Shown here piece by piece: positions 48,859-58,681 of a stretch of 64,000 bases of DNA. Numbering within the stretch: the first letter of the stretch is position 1; each line of letters starts with the position of its first letter. The notes below the pieces were generated by a model. It was not told the DNA's origin. It searched no databases and saw nothing but the letters and a program-made list of their open reading frames with translations. Source of the DNA: Allomuricauda sp. (GTDB lineage Bacteria; Bacteroidota; Bacteroidia; Flavobacteriales; Flavobacteriaceae); NCBI GenBank assembly GCA_003712125.1, contig RHLF01000001.1:1240001-1304000 (forward strand). Reading direction: 5' to 3'. Position numbers and translations under genes: made by a program.

Positions 48859-50349
48859 TTACGCCTTAGCTACCAACGATTTGAAAAATACAAAACCGAA
48901 TCCTAAGAATAACATCAAATGGAAGGGAAACAAACCGTAGTCATTTAAGGGTATGGCACTGTACATTCCGAAAAGGAAATAAATCATCAACACAAACTCC
49001 AAAATCATGTTCGGTGATAATTTTTTAGCAATGTATTTATTCCCTTTCCAGCTATCGGTCAAGCTATTAATATTGAATTTTGGCGTGCGCACAAACTCAC
49101 TTCGTTTGCCCAAATGACCTTCTAAAACGGCGATGGAATTATGAAGTGACAACCCCAGGGCCACTGAAAAGAAGGTAAAGAACAACTTCACATAGTCGAG
49201 GAATTTATCAAGTCCACCTCCCTGCATGCTTTTGTAGGTAAACCAATAGCAGAAAAACAAAATAATCGTGCTAATGATAAAGAAGCTGGTCACTTGAAAC
49301 ACCCAATCTAAATGACCGTAAGTGTTTTTTATATAAAGCATAGGGATGCTTAATAGCGAGACAAGAAAAACGCATAGGAACATCGAACTGTTCAACAAAT
49401 GCATTACCCCATGGAACTTTGTTTTAAAATCAATATTCTTTGCTGAAATCACGCTCAAAACGCTCTTTCTGAAGTTCTCTGCACCGCCTTTATTCCATCG
49501 AAATTGTTGGGAACGTGCCGCACTCATAACAACGGGTAGTTCAGCCGGTGTTTCGACATCTTCCAAATATTTAAACTTCCAATTTTTTAATTGTGCGCGG
49601 TAGCTCAAATCAAGATCTTCGGTAAGCGTATCACCTTCCCAATTACCCGCATCGATAATACATTCTTTTCTCCAGATTCCAGCCGTACCGTTGAAGTTGA
49701 TAAAATGTCCTTTTGAGTTTCTTCCCACCTGTTCTAAGGTAAAGTGGGCATCCAAAGCAAATGCCTGTATTCTCGTAAGTGTTGAATAATCGCGATTGAT
49801 GTGACCCCAACGTGTTTGGACCACACCAATTTCTGGGTCTTTGAAATAAGGAACAGTCTTTTTCAACCAATCGCTTTCAGGCATGAAATCTGCATCAAAT
49901 ATGGCCACAAATTCTCCCTTGGCAACTTCAAGACCTTCCTTAAGGGCACCGGCCTTAAAACCAACCCTATTCACCCTTGTTATGTGCTGAATATCCAATC
50001 CGGTATCTTGTAGCTCTTGCACCCTTTTTGCCGTGTCGACAACAGTGTCATCGGTGGAATCGTCCAAAACTTGAATTTCGAGCTTGCTTTTCGGATATTC
50101 AATTTTAGCAATATTATCAAGCAGGCGTTCCATAACGTACTCCTCGTTGTATACAGGAAGTTGGATGGTTACATGAGGAATTTCCCTGGGATCAAGGAGG
50201 TTGAATTTTGGCGCCTCAGCATTACGTTTTTTATACGTCAGGTAATTGACCAATAAATTCAGCTGCGCCAAACTATAGAAGAATATCAACATAAGAGCAA
50301 TACTGTAGATTGCAATGATGATGTAAGCAACGGTTAAACCTATGATCAT
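48859..50349 (-). CDS. Membrane GT2 family glycosyltransferase (cellulose-synthase-like)
   Basis: VTIQLPVYNEEYVMERLLDNIAKIEYPKSKLEIQVLDDSTDDT, IFDADFMPES, QQFRWNKGGAENF (QxxRW). Confidence 0.9.
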   Translation of the reverse strand: MIIGLTVAYIIIAIYSIALMLIFFYSLAQLNLLVNYLTYKKRNAEAPKFNLLDPREIPHVTIQLPVYNEEYVMERLLDNIAKIEYPKSKLEIQVLDDSTDDTVVDTAKRVQELQDTGLDIQHITRVNRVGFKAGALKEGLEVAKGEFVAIFDADFMPESDWLKKTVPYFKDPEIGVVQTRWGHINRDYSTLTRIQAFALDAHFTLEQVGRNSKGHFINFNGTAGIWRKECIIDAGNWEGDTLTEDLDLSYRAQLKNWKFKYLEDVETPAELPVVMSAARSQQFRWNKGGAENFRKSVLSVISAKNIDFKTKFHGVMHLLNSSMFLCVFLVSLLSIPMLYIKNTYGHLDWVFQVTSFFIISTIILFFCYWFTYKSMQGGGLDKFLDYVKLFFTFFSVALGLSLHNSIAVLEGHLGKRSEFVRTPKFNINSLTDSWKGNKYIAKKLSPNMILEFVLMIYFLFGMYSAIPLNDYGLFPFHLMLFLGFGFVFFKSLVAKA

Positions 50350-51035
50350 TTTACACTGTATTTAAAAATCCAACCTAAAATTTTTATGCCTGCAAATATA
50401 GCACCTTTTATGGTTCCTGAAACTTTTGAGACACCTATTCGACGTTTGTAACGCACTGGTACCTCTTTGTAAGCCAGTTTTTTACGAATTGCCTTAAGCT
50501 GCATCTCTACCGTCCACCCATAGGTCTTGTCTTGCATTCCCAATTCCTTGAGTTTTTCGTATTTAATCGCACGAAACGGACCTAAATCAGTAAAATTCGC
50601 CCCAAAAAATAGACGCATCAATAAAGTGGCCAACCAGTTCCCAAAAATTTGGGGCAAAGTCATCGAACCGGCTTCCCTAAGTTCTTTTTTTCTAGCTCCA
50701 ATCACCAAATCGATGTCTTCCTTTATAATAGGGGCAACGATTTTATCCAATTCTTCAGGATAATCACTGTAGTCCCCATCAAGAAATACGATAATATCGG
50801 GTAGTTTGGATTGTTTATCAACGTAATCCATACCGGCCAAACAGGCATAACCGTATCCCGGCTTCGATTCATCAACCACTGTAGCACCTGCGGCCAAAGC
50901 ATTTTTGGCCGTATTGTCAGATGAATTGTTGTTGACCACAATAATTTCAGAAACTGATCTTGGAATGTCAGCAATAACTTTGGGAATTGATTCCTCTTCG
51001 TTGAAGGCGGGAATAATAACTTTAATATTCGTCAT
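50346..51035 (-). CDS. GT2 family glycosyltransferase (dolichol-phosphate mannosyltransferase-like)
   Basis: KVIIPAFNEEESIPKVIADIP, VVNNNSSDNTAKNA, FLDGDYSDYPEELDKIV. Confidence 0.9.
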   Translation of the reverse strand: MTNIKVIIPAFNEEESIPKVIADIPRSVSEIIVVNNNSSDNTAKNALAAGATVVDESKPGYGYACLAGMDYVDKQSKLPDIIVFLDGDYSDYPEELDKIVAPIIKEDIDLVIGARKKELREAGSMTLPQIFGNWLATLLMRLFFGANFTDLGPFRAIKYEKLKELGMQDKTYGWTVEMQLKAIRKKLAYKEVPVRYKRRIGVSKVSGTIKGAIFAGIKILGWIFKYSVK

Positions 51036-51505
51036 TATTTGAGGTCAGATAGTTTGTTCTCTTTTTTAAAGCTGGTAAAACTAAACCATTCCTTAATTTT
51101 TTTGCCGTTTTTGAATTTTTCTGCTGACTTTAATTCTTCATCAATGTATTTAAGGCAATAGCCATTTTTGATACCGTCTTTAAGTTGGCATTTGTGGTTT
51201 ATGTGTCCATTTTCGTCATAAAATAGCCACCATGCTACCTTTTGCCCCTGTTCCATATGTCCTTCCATCTCCAACCGTCCGCTTTCGGTATAAAAATACC
51301 AGTAACCCTCTTTATGGTTCATGGAATAATGGCCCTGTTCCCTAAGATTGCCGTTGGCATAGAAATATTTCCAGTATTTCTCCTTTGATTCCCCTTTTTT
51401 CCAGCCCTGCGATTTAATGGAGCCGTTCTCATGGTAATCACGGTGGTATATTTCACGAGCGGGCAAGACTAAGAGCGCTACAAAGATGAGGTATGTACGG
51501 AGCAT
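51035..51505 (-). CDS. MORN/YwqK-like repeat protein, secreted
   Basis: Signal peptide then repeats YHENGSIKSQGWKKG, YANGNLREQGHYSMNHKEGYWYFYTESGRLEMEGHMEQGQKVAWWLFYDENGHI. Confidence 0.8.
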   Translation of the reverse strand: MLRTYLIFVALLVLPAREIYHRDYHENGSIKSQGWKKGESKEKYWKYFYANGNLREQGHYSMNHKEGYWYFYTESGRLEMEGHMEQGQKVAWWLFYDENGHINHKCQLKDGIKNGYCLKYIDEELKSAEKFKNGKKIKEWFSFTSFKKENKLSDLK

Positions 51506-51506
51506 T

Positions 51507-53111
51507 TTATTTTTGGTTCACCAAGTTCATTAAATCAACATCATTGCCCAATAATACCTGGTTGCTGTCGATACGACCCTTCAAAGGTCCGTTTTCGAGC
51601 TTTAAGACCCCGCGAGGACATACGGCAGAACATATACCACAACCCACACAACTCGAGCGAACAATGTTTTCACCTTTTTGCGCATAGGCCCGAACGTCAA
51701 TACCCATTTCACAGTAGGTAGAACAATTTCCGCATGAAATGCATTGCCCTCCGTTAGTGGTAATTCGAAATCGGGAAAACAACCTTTGTTGGAAACCTAA
51801 AATGGCAGCCATGGGACATCCAAAACGGCACCAGACGCGATTGCCAAATATGGGATAAAACCCGGTTCCAATGACACCTGAGAAAATACTTCCAATTAAA
51901 AAGGAATATGACTTTCTTAGGGTTTCAGACTTAAAAAGGAACACATTGCCTTCCCCGCTGAAATAATGAAAGCCGATTAAGGCCATAATGATGACAAAAT
52001 ACCCTATCGCGCCATATTTGGCATCTTTCTGGAATTGCTCACGTTTGAAAACCATGACCAACACAAATATTGTGGTCAACAAGCCACCAACGCCCAATAA
52101 GAAAGTACTTTTGGTCAACCAGTACTTGCTTGTGTCCGTTCCCAAATAGGAGTAGATTACTGCAGTAGTCATCAAGGTCACAAATACCACAACGCTATGT
52201 ACGACCCAACGCTCGATCTTCCAAGCTTTTACAGATTTATCACTTAATTGACGAAAAGAATCTCCTGCAGTTTCGGCGAGACCCCCACAACCACAAACCC
52301 ATGAACAATACCAACGTTTTCCAAAACGATAGGTCAAAATGGGGCTAATCACGAAAATGGTAACAATACCAAAAATGAGCATTGCAAACCCTATGTCACC
52401 TGAGCTTAAAAATCCTTTAATCCGATACCCTTCAAAATTGTAATAATTTAAGGGCCACATATTTTTTAAATCGTAATAAGGAAGGCTACCACCATTAAGA
52501 ACCGAGCTTCCATTGAGCCTTGCCATAAACTCTGGGATGAGAAAGGCAAATCCGAGCTGAAAAAACATCACGCTAAAGGTTCTTATTTTTTCATATCTAT
52601 TATGACGGTACTTCCAAATGAACTTGATGCCAAAAGCCAAAATAGCTACGGTGTACAGGGTGCCATAAACGAACCATTGACTTGCAGGATTGCCACTTAA
52701 GGCTTTGCTCAAGGGGTCAAAAAGGCCAATAACGCCTTTGTTATCACCACCGCTGACCAATCCCAAATACTCCGGATAGAAATACAGGATAATATAAAAT
52801 CCTGTCAAGGCTATACCTGCTATCCATCCCCAGAAACCTTTGCTTGAAATGGATTTAAACCAAACCCCATCATTTTTGATGCCGGGCTCTTTTTTTGAAT
52901 AGGCGTCCCATGAAAACCAAATGGTTCCCACTGAGATGGCCATCAAAGAAATGCTGAGCCATGTCGCTTTGCCAGGAAAGTTTACGTTAAATGCCGCCAA
53001 TAATAAAATTGCCAAACCAAACATTCCCAGCAAAGTGGCCAATTTCTGATTTCGGCTTAAGGTTACTGGAGGTTGACCTGTTAAGGCCATACTTCTATCG
53101 TAATTGCTCAT
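51507..53111 (-). CDS. Membrane 4Fe-4S polyferredoxin-type protein (NapH/NosR-like)
   Basis: CSWVCGCGG, CRFGCPMAA, CISCGNCSTYCEMGIDV, CVGCGICSAVCPRGVL; multiple TM segments. Confidence 0.85.
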   Translation of the reverse strand: MSNYDRSMALTGQPPVTLSRNQKLATLLGMFGLAILLLAAFNVNFPGKATWLSISLMAISVGTIWFSWDAYSKKEPGIKNDGVWFKSISSKGFWGWIAGIALTGFYIILYFYPEYLGLVSGGDNKGVIGLFDPLSKALSGNPASQWFVYGTLYTVAILAFGIKFIWKYRHNRYEKIRTFSVMFFQLGFAFLIPEFMARLNGSSVLNGGSLPYYDLKNMWPLNYYNFEGYRIKGFLSSGDIGFAMLIFGIVTIFVISPILTYRFGKRWYCSWVCGCGGLAETAGDSFRQLSDKSVKAWKIERWVVHSVVVFVTLMTTAVIYSYLGTDTSKYWLTKSTFLLGVGGLLTTIFVLVMVFKREQFQKDAKYGAIGYFVIIMALIGFHYFSGEGNVFLFKSETLRKSYSFLIGSIFSGVIGTGFYPIFGNRVWCRFGCPMAAILGFQQRLFSRFRITTNGGQCISCGNCSTYCEMGIDVRAYAQKGENIVRSSCVGCGICSAVCPRGVLKLENGPLKGRIDSNQVLLGNDVDLMNLVNQK

Positions 53112-53117
53112 TTTGAA

Positions 53118-54467
53118 TTAGTTGAGTTGAAATATTCGTTTGATACTTTTCTTTTTTGTCTTGACAGATTTGCCATAATTGGCATTGTACTGGGCAACAA
53201 TTTCTCCCTCATATTGCTTGTAGAATTCGGGATCAAAATTTGCATCAGCAAGGTGCTCCATGATATAATCTGCATCGCGTTCTTCTGTTAGCCATCGGTC
53301 AAAAACTTCATGCCGCATGCGTATACCAAAGGTGTTAATGCCCAAAAATTTGTTTGTTTCCTTATCAAAGGCCATGGTTATACAAACCTTGTCCGATTCA
53401 TGACGCCAATGAAATTGTACTTCGTAATCCTTTTTGCCACGTGCCCCAAAAACCCAACCATAGGTTTGGTACTCGATATCCAAGAACTTGGCTGAGTTGA
53501 ACCAGTGACCAGGTCGGTACTCCATTCGATTACCACATATGGTCTGGGCCACAGTTTCGCCCATCATTCGTCCTGTATACCAGACGGCCTCGATGGGTCT
53601 GCGATTTCCAATGGCCTCATGTTGCTCGGCACAATCACCAATCGCATAGATGTCTTTGATATTGGTTTCAAGAAATCGATTCACCTTAACCCCACGGCCC
53701 AATTCGATGCCGGAGTCTTTAAGAAAGTCAATGTTTGGAGAAACACCTGCAGTAAGTCCTACCAGGTCACAGGGAAGTTCCTCTCCTGTTTCTTGGATGA
53801 TTATAGATTTTACCCTTCCGTTTTCATCAGCAATAATTTCTTTCAGATTGGTACCCAACCGTAAATCAATATGATGCTCTTTGATGTGCTCATTGATCAT
53901 TTGGGATTCCCCTTCAGGTAGTACACCATTCCAGAAACTACTTTCGCGAACCAAAAAGGTAACGGGGATGTCACGACTTCTCAACATTTCAGCCAATTCT
54001 ATTCCGATGAGTCCACCACCAACTATTACCGCCCGTTTGCATACATCTTTATTCGGTGCATTTGTTTCCAATAAATCAAGGTCTTGTTTTGAATAGAGAC
54101 CTTGTACCCCATGTAAATCTTGTCCCGGCCAGCCAAACTTATTGGGCTTGGATCCCGTGGCTATAATTAATTTGTCATAGTGCAAAGCCCTAGAACCATC
54201 AATGGAAAGCTTTTTGGTTTTGGTATCTATGCCACTGACGAAACCTCGAACCAATTCGATGCGGTTCTTTTTCCAAAACCAGTTTTCGTAGGGCTGTATG
54301 TGTTCAAACTTCATATGGCCCATGTAAACATACATCAAGGCCGTTCTCGAGAAGAAGTAATCCGTTTCTGCGGATACAATTATGATTCTTTTGTCTGATA
54401 GTTTGCGGATATGTCTGGCGGCACTAACGCCGGCTATCCCGTTTCCAATTATGACAATGTTCTCCAT
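53118..54467 (-). CDS. NAD(P)/FAD-dependent pyridine nucleotide-disulfide-type oxidoreductase
   Basis: NIVIIGNGIAGVSAARHIRK, AVIVGGGLIGIELAEMLRSR, IYAIGDCAEQ. Confidence 0.9.
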   Translation of the reverse strand: MENIVIIGNGIAGVSAARHIRKLSDKRIIIVSAETDYFFSRTALMYVYMGHMKFEHIQPYENWFWKKNRIELVRGFVSGIDTKTKKLSIDGSRALHYDKLIIATGSKPNKFGWPGQDLHGVQGLYSKQDLDLLETNAPNKDVCKRAVIVGGGLIGIELAEMLRSRDIPVTFLVRESSFWNGVLPEGESQMINEHIKEHHIDLRLGTNLKEIIADENGRVKSIIIQETGEELPCDLVGLTAGVSPNIDFLKDSGIELGRGVKVNRFLETNIKDIYAIGDCAEQHEAIGNRRPIEAVWYTGRMMGETVAQTICGNRMEYRPGHWFNSAKFLDIEYQTYGWVFGARGKKDYEVQFHWRHESDKVCITMAFDKETNKFLGINTFGIRMRHEVFDRWLTEERDADYIMEHLADANFDPEFYKQYEGEIVAQYNANYGKSVKTKKKSIKRIFQLN

Positions 54468-54700
54468 TGATTTATTGTTGGTTGAAAATTGTGTCGCTAC
54501 TAAAGATAGAAACTTAACAGGGGACTTTAATTTAGAAAGAGTTTAAATTTTTCGTCTACTGTAAGGATATGATGTCATTCTCGTACCCGCATCTCATTGA
54601 TACTTAAATCATTAAATATTTCTTAAAACTTCAATTTTTTGTATGTCTGGGTCATTTGCTACGACTCATGGTCTAAATTTTGATCAACTAGCAATTCATT

Positions 54701-55423
54701 ATGAAATCAAGAATACTTTTTACGGCTTTGCTCTCAATATTCATATTTCAAAAGGGTATGGCCCAAAGCACTTCAGATTTTTTCGATTCGGCCAATACAT
54801 TTTATAACACCTATATAAAAGATGGTTTGGTTGATTATAAGGCAATCCAAACCAATCCGGATGATTTAAATAATCTGTTACAGCTTGCCAAAGAATTAAA
54901 CATTTCCAAAGACGATGAGAAGGTGTACCAGGCTTTTTGGATCAATGCCTATAACCTTCAAGTAATTCAGGGAATCGTAGCACACTACCCGGTAAATTCA
55001 CCGTTGGATATTAATGGCTTTTTCGATAAAACAGCGCGAGCGATAGGAGGAAAACAGATTACCCTGAATGATATCGAGAACAAATTGCTTCGGGGTAATT
55101 TTCCAAATGAGGCCCGATTTCATTTTGTTCTGGTCTGTGCTGGCTTAGGTTGTCCACCGATAATCAATACTGCATATACACCGGGCAATCTCGAAATGCT
55201 CTTGCAAAAACAAACTGAGGCAGCACTGAATAACCCTAGTTTCATTCGAGTAAAGGGAAAAAGAGTACAGCTTTCGCAAATATTTGAATGGTACAAGGAA
55301 GATTTTATCCGTGATGGAAAATCTGAAATCGACTTTGTGAACCAATTCAGACAGTCACCTCTAGATACGTCGGCAAAGGTTGGCTATTATACTTACGATT
55401 GGACCTTGAACGACATCAAATAA
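54701..55423 (+). CDS. DUF547 domain protein, secreted
   Basis: Signal peptide; VYQAFWINAYNLQVIQGIVAHYPVNSPLDINGFF and RFHFVLVCAGLGCPPI match DUF547. Confidence 0.9.
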   Translation: MKSRILFTALLSIFIFQKGMAQSTSDFFDSANTFYNTYIKDGLVDYKAIQTNPDDLNNLLQLAKELNISKDDEKVYQAFWINAYNLQVIQGIVAHYPVNSPLDINGFFDKTARAIGGKQITLNDIENKLLRGNFPNEARFHFVLVCAGLGCPPIINTAYTPGNLEMLLQKQTEAALNNPSFIRVKGKRVQLSQIFEWYKEDFIRDGKSEIDFVNQFRQSPLDTSAKVGYYTYDWTLNDIK

Positions 55424-55447
55424 AAACAACTTTCTAAAAACAAAATC

Positions 55448-56323
55448 ATGAAATTTATTAAGTACCAACTACTCTTATTGGGACTCTTACTGTCATCTTT
55501 TAATGTAATTGCCCAAGACGATAACCAAAATGCTGCGGCGCAAGGCAGTAACATTCAAAACCTAACTCCCTCGAAATTGATTGGGAAAGGGCAATGGGAC
55601 ATTAAACTCTTTAACAATTTATATACCCAAAATGAAAGTACGTTTGTTGAAGATGACGGTTTGCGTCAGAACTTTTTCACTTCAACCCTGGAAGTTTTTA
55701 CAGGAGTTTCGGATTCGAGAAGGGTTAATTTGGGTGTAATTGCCGAATACCGAGCAAACGGAAGGGATTTTATTTTGGGTGATGGTTCAACCGAGCGTCG
55801 ATCTACAAGCGGACTAACTTCCATTGCACCTTCGATAAAGGTGGTGCCCTTTAAAAATGTGGGCAATTTTTCAATTTTAAGTTCCCTTTCCATTCCCTTA
55901 ATCGATAGTGAGGTTGATGATAATGGTGTGTTTTTAGATCAAAAGGGCTTTACGTGGCAGAACCGTTTTTTTTATGATTACACTTTTCCCGGAAAAAAAT
56001 GGCAATTATTCAGCGAAATAAATTCGGAATACAATTTTGGTGATCAAGATGAAAGTTTTGCAAATAATAGCCTTCGCCTTACCCCAGGGGTATTCTTAAG
56101 TTACTTTCCGAGTAGTAAGTTCACGGTTTTGGTTTTAGGCCAGCACACCGAATTGATCGATTTGGGCAATAACTTTAGCCAAAACTTTACAGCTCTGGGA
56201 GGAGGTGCCAAATATCAACTTACAGACGAGTTAAACGTTGAAGTGCTGTATACCAATTTTGTTCGCGGTAGGGACACCGGTTTGGGTGAAACTTTTAACA
56301 TAGGTTTACGGGCCGTATTCTAA
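55448..56323 (+). CDS. Outer-membrane beta-barrel-like protein of unknown function
   Basis: Signal peptide; alternating beta pattern; terminal aromatic-type strand TFNIGLRAVF. Confidence 0.65.
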   Translation: MKFIKYQLLLLGLLLSSFNVIAQDDNQNAAAQGSNIQNLTPSKLIGKGQWDIKLFNNLYTQNESTFVEDDGLRQNFFTSTLEVFTGVSDSRRVNLGVIAEYRANGRDFILGDGSTERRSTSGLTSIAPSIKVVPFKNVGNFSILSSLSIPLIDSEVDDNGVFLDQKGFTWQNRFFYDYTFPGKKWQLFSEINSEYNFGDQDESFANNSLRLTPGVFLSYFPSSKFTVLVLGQHTELIDLGNNFSQNFTALGGGAKYQLTDELNVEVLYTNFVRGRDTGLGETFNIGLRAVF

Positions 56324-56367
56324 GCAGTATTTGCAAAAAAGGTATTTTAGTCCTAATCTAATTTCAA

Positions 56368-57378
56368 ATGAAACGATTAGGACTTCTTTTTTTATGCCTG
56401 CTCCAGTTTTCATGCAATAGCCAATTACAAGAAAAAATAAACGGGATAAGTTTTGTGGGATCTCGTGATAAGGCATTACAAAAACATGTTGACCCAGTAC
56501 TGCATATAAATGCCAATTACGCAGCGATAATGCCCTTCGGATTTATTCGCAATTTGCAAGACCCAAACGTGGTTTTTAATACGGAAAGGCAATGGTTTGG
56601 CGAAACCGTGGCTGGAGGCAAACAGTATATCGAATTGCTTCAGAAAAACAAGGTCAAAATCATGCTGAAACCACAAATATGGGTCTGGAGAGGGGAGTTT
56701 ACGGGCGATATGATCATGAATAGCGAGGAAGACTGGAAAACACTTGAAGCTACCTACACTGATTTTGCATTGACCTATGCAAAACTCGCTGAAGAGATGC
56801 ATGTAGATATTTATTGTATTGGTACCGAGTTGGAAGAGTTTGTAAAAGCCAGACCCGACTTTTGGTCAGGTCTAATTCAAAAAATACGCACCGTTTACAA
56901 CGGAAAATTGACCTACGCTGCCAACTGGGATGAATATACACGTACCCCATTTTGGGAAGCATTGGACTATATAGGTGTCGATGCTTATTTTCCCCTTTCG
57001 GACCAGCGTGACCCGTCAAAAGAAGAAATGAGAAAGGGGTGGCAAAAGTGGAAAAAAGCACTGGCCACAAAATCTTCAGAAACTAAAAAGCCTATTCTTT
57101 TTACAGAATTTGGGTATCGTAGTATGGACTATACAGCAAAAAAACCTTGGTTGGTCGATCACAACGAAATGCAGGTAAATCTACAAGCTCAAGCGGATGC
57201 CACAAGAGCCACTTTTGAAGAGTTTTGGAAGGAAGATTGGTTTGCAGGTGGGTTCGTTTGGAAATGGTTTTTGCATTACGAGGATGTTGGCGGCTCTGAA
57301 GACAACCGCTTTACACCACAAAATAAACCGGCAGAAAATGTAATTCGGGCGCATTTTAGTGGACTAAGTCAATACTAA
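56368..57378 (+). CDS. Glycoside hydrolase TIM-barrel protein (GH113-like), lipoprotein
   Basis: Lipobox LLQFSC; IYCIGTELEEF (acid/base-like Glu) and KPILFTEFGYRSMDYTAKKPW (nucleophile-like Glu). Confidence 0.75.
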   Translation: MKRLGLLFLCLLQFSCNSQLQEKINGISFVGSRDKALQKHVDPVLHINANYAAIMPFGFIRNLQDPNVVFNTERQWFGETVAGGKQYIELLQKNKVKIMLKPQIWVWRGEFTGDMIMNSEEDWKTLEATYTDFALTYAKLAEEMHVDIYCIGTELEEFVKARPDFWSGLIQKIRTVYNGKLTYAANWDEYTRTPFWEALDYIGVDAYFPLSDQRDPSKEEMRKGWQKWKKALATKSSETKKPILFTEFGYRSMDYTAKKPWLVDHNEMQVNLQAQADATRATFEEFWKEDWFAGGFVWKWFLHYEDVGGSEDNRFTPQNKPAENVIRAHFSGLSQY

Positions 57379-57386
57379 ATCCGGCC

Positions 57387-58646
57387 ATGTGTAAATTCAC
57401 AGCCTTACTTTTTCTTTCTATTTCCGCCTTGTCCTTTGGTCAGGGGACTGTTGTTGACCTCAAAGTTCAGGGCAACAAACGCACACGCACCTCCTTTATA
57501 AAAAATTTTTCCAACCTTAAACCTGGGCAACCCCTTGACTCTACAATTATTGAACAGGATATCGCTCGATTGCTAAGACTGCCCTCAGTTGCACATGCAT
57601 ACTATCAAGTCTTTGAGGCAGAAGGCGAGAATACCTATGACGTGTATTATGGTATCGAAGAGAATTTCACCTTGATTCCCTTTGCCAATATATTTACTTC
57701 AAACAACGATGAGTTTGCTTTTCGTGTAGGGCTCCAAGAGTTCAACTTCCTCGGACAGAATATGACGCTGGGAGCATTTTACCAATATGATATATTTAAC
57801 TCTTATGGGCTGAACATACGGGCGCCGTTTTTGTTTTCAAAGCATTTTGGACTTGCCGTTAATTATCAAGACCTGACTACCCAAGAGCCAGTATTTCTTG
57901 AAAACGGAACTGCTGATTACCAGTATAACAATGAGTCGGTAGAAGTATTGGGCCTGTATCAGGTAAATTACCAACACCGTTTTGAGCTGGGCATAAATTT
58001 GTTTACCGAAGATTACGAATACCTTTTTGGAAGTACTGACCCCGATGTGCCCCAAGAGTTGGTTGTAGACAAGTTGCTGTACAAGTTTATTTATAACTAT
58101 GACGGCATTCAATATTACTATCAATACTTGGATGGTTTTAAAAGTTCGCTGAACCTTCAGTATGTAACAAGTACCAGTGACCAGCTGCCAGATTTTTGGA
58201 TTGGTTTCAATGATTTTGCCTATTTCAAACGGATAGGGCAAAAGGGTAACTGGGCCACAAGATTACGGTTGGGACTAGCCAGTAACATCGACACGCCCTT
58301 CGCACCCTTTGCAGTGGACAACAACCTTAATATACGTGGGGTTGGCAACACCATTGATCGAGGTACTGGTGCCATAGTACTTAATACTGAATACAGGCAT
58401 TCATTGATCGAAAAGGATTGGTTCGTACTTCAGGGGAACGTTTTTGTTGATGGCGGAAGCTGGCGAAATCCAGGGGGTGATTTTGGTGACTTTGCCGATA
58501 GTCAAAACTTACGAATTTATCCGGGTGTGGGGCTCAGGTTTATTCATAAGAGAATCTTCAATGCCATTTTTAGAATAGACTATGGCCATGGTATTACAAA
58601 AGATGCGGCCAAGGGAATTGTATTTGGTATTGGTCAATATTTTTGA
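57387..58646 (+). CDS. POTRA/BamA-like outer membrane barrel protein
   Basis: Signal peptide; VVDLKVQGNKRTRTSFIKNFSNLKPGQPLDSTIIEQDIARLLRLPSVAHAYY is POTRA-like; C-terminal barrel ending GIVFGIGQYF. Confidence 0.75.
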   Translation: MCKFTALLFLSISALSFGQGTVVDLKVQGNKRTRTSFIKNFSNLKPGQPLDSTIIEQDIARLLRLPSVAHAYYQVFEAEGENTYDVYYGIEENFTLIPFANIFTSNNDEFAFRVGLQEFNFLGQNMTLGAFYQYDIFNSYGLNIRAPFLFSKHFGLAVNYQDLTTQEPVFLENGTADYQYNNESVEVLGLYQVNYQHRFELGINLFTEDYEYLFGSTDPDVPQELVVDKLLYKFIYNYDGIQYYYQYLDGFKSSLNLQYVTSTSDQLPDFWIGFNDFAYFKRIGQKGNWATRLRLGLASNIDTPFAPFAVDNNLNIRGVGNTIDRGTGAIVLNTEYRHSLIEKDWFVLQGNVFVDGGSWRNPGGDFGDFADSQNLRIYPGVGLRFIHKRIFNAIFRIDYGHGITKDAAKGIVFGIGQYF

Positions 58647-58681
58647 TAACCTTTGTAGTGCATCCCGCGCAAAAATCCTGT

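Noticed and set aside
51035-51505. Possible toxin-antitoxin antitoxin (YwqK-type annotation)
   Set aside because: MORN-like repeat proteins are often labelled so, but there is no adjacent toxin candidate and the protein has a signal peptide, so no TA system is claimed.
57837-58241. 134-aa minus-strand ORF inside the outer-membrane barrel gene
   Set aside because: Antisense shadow of a barrel gene with signal peptide and POTRA-like region.
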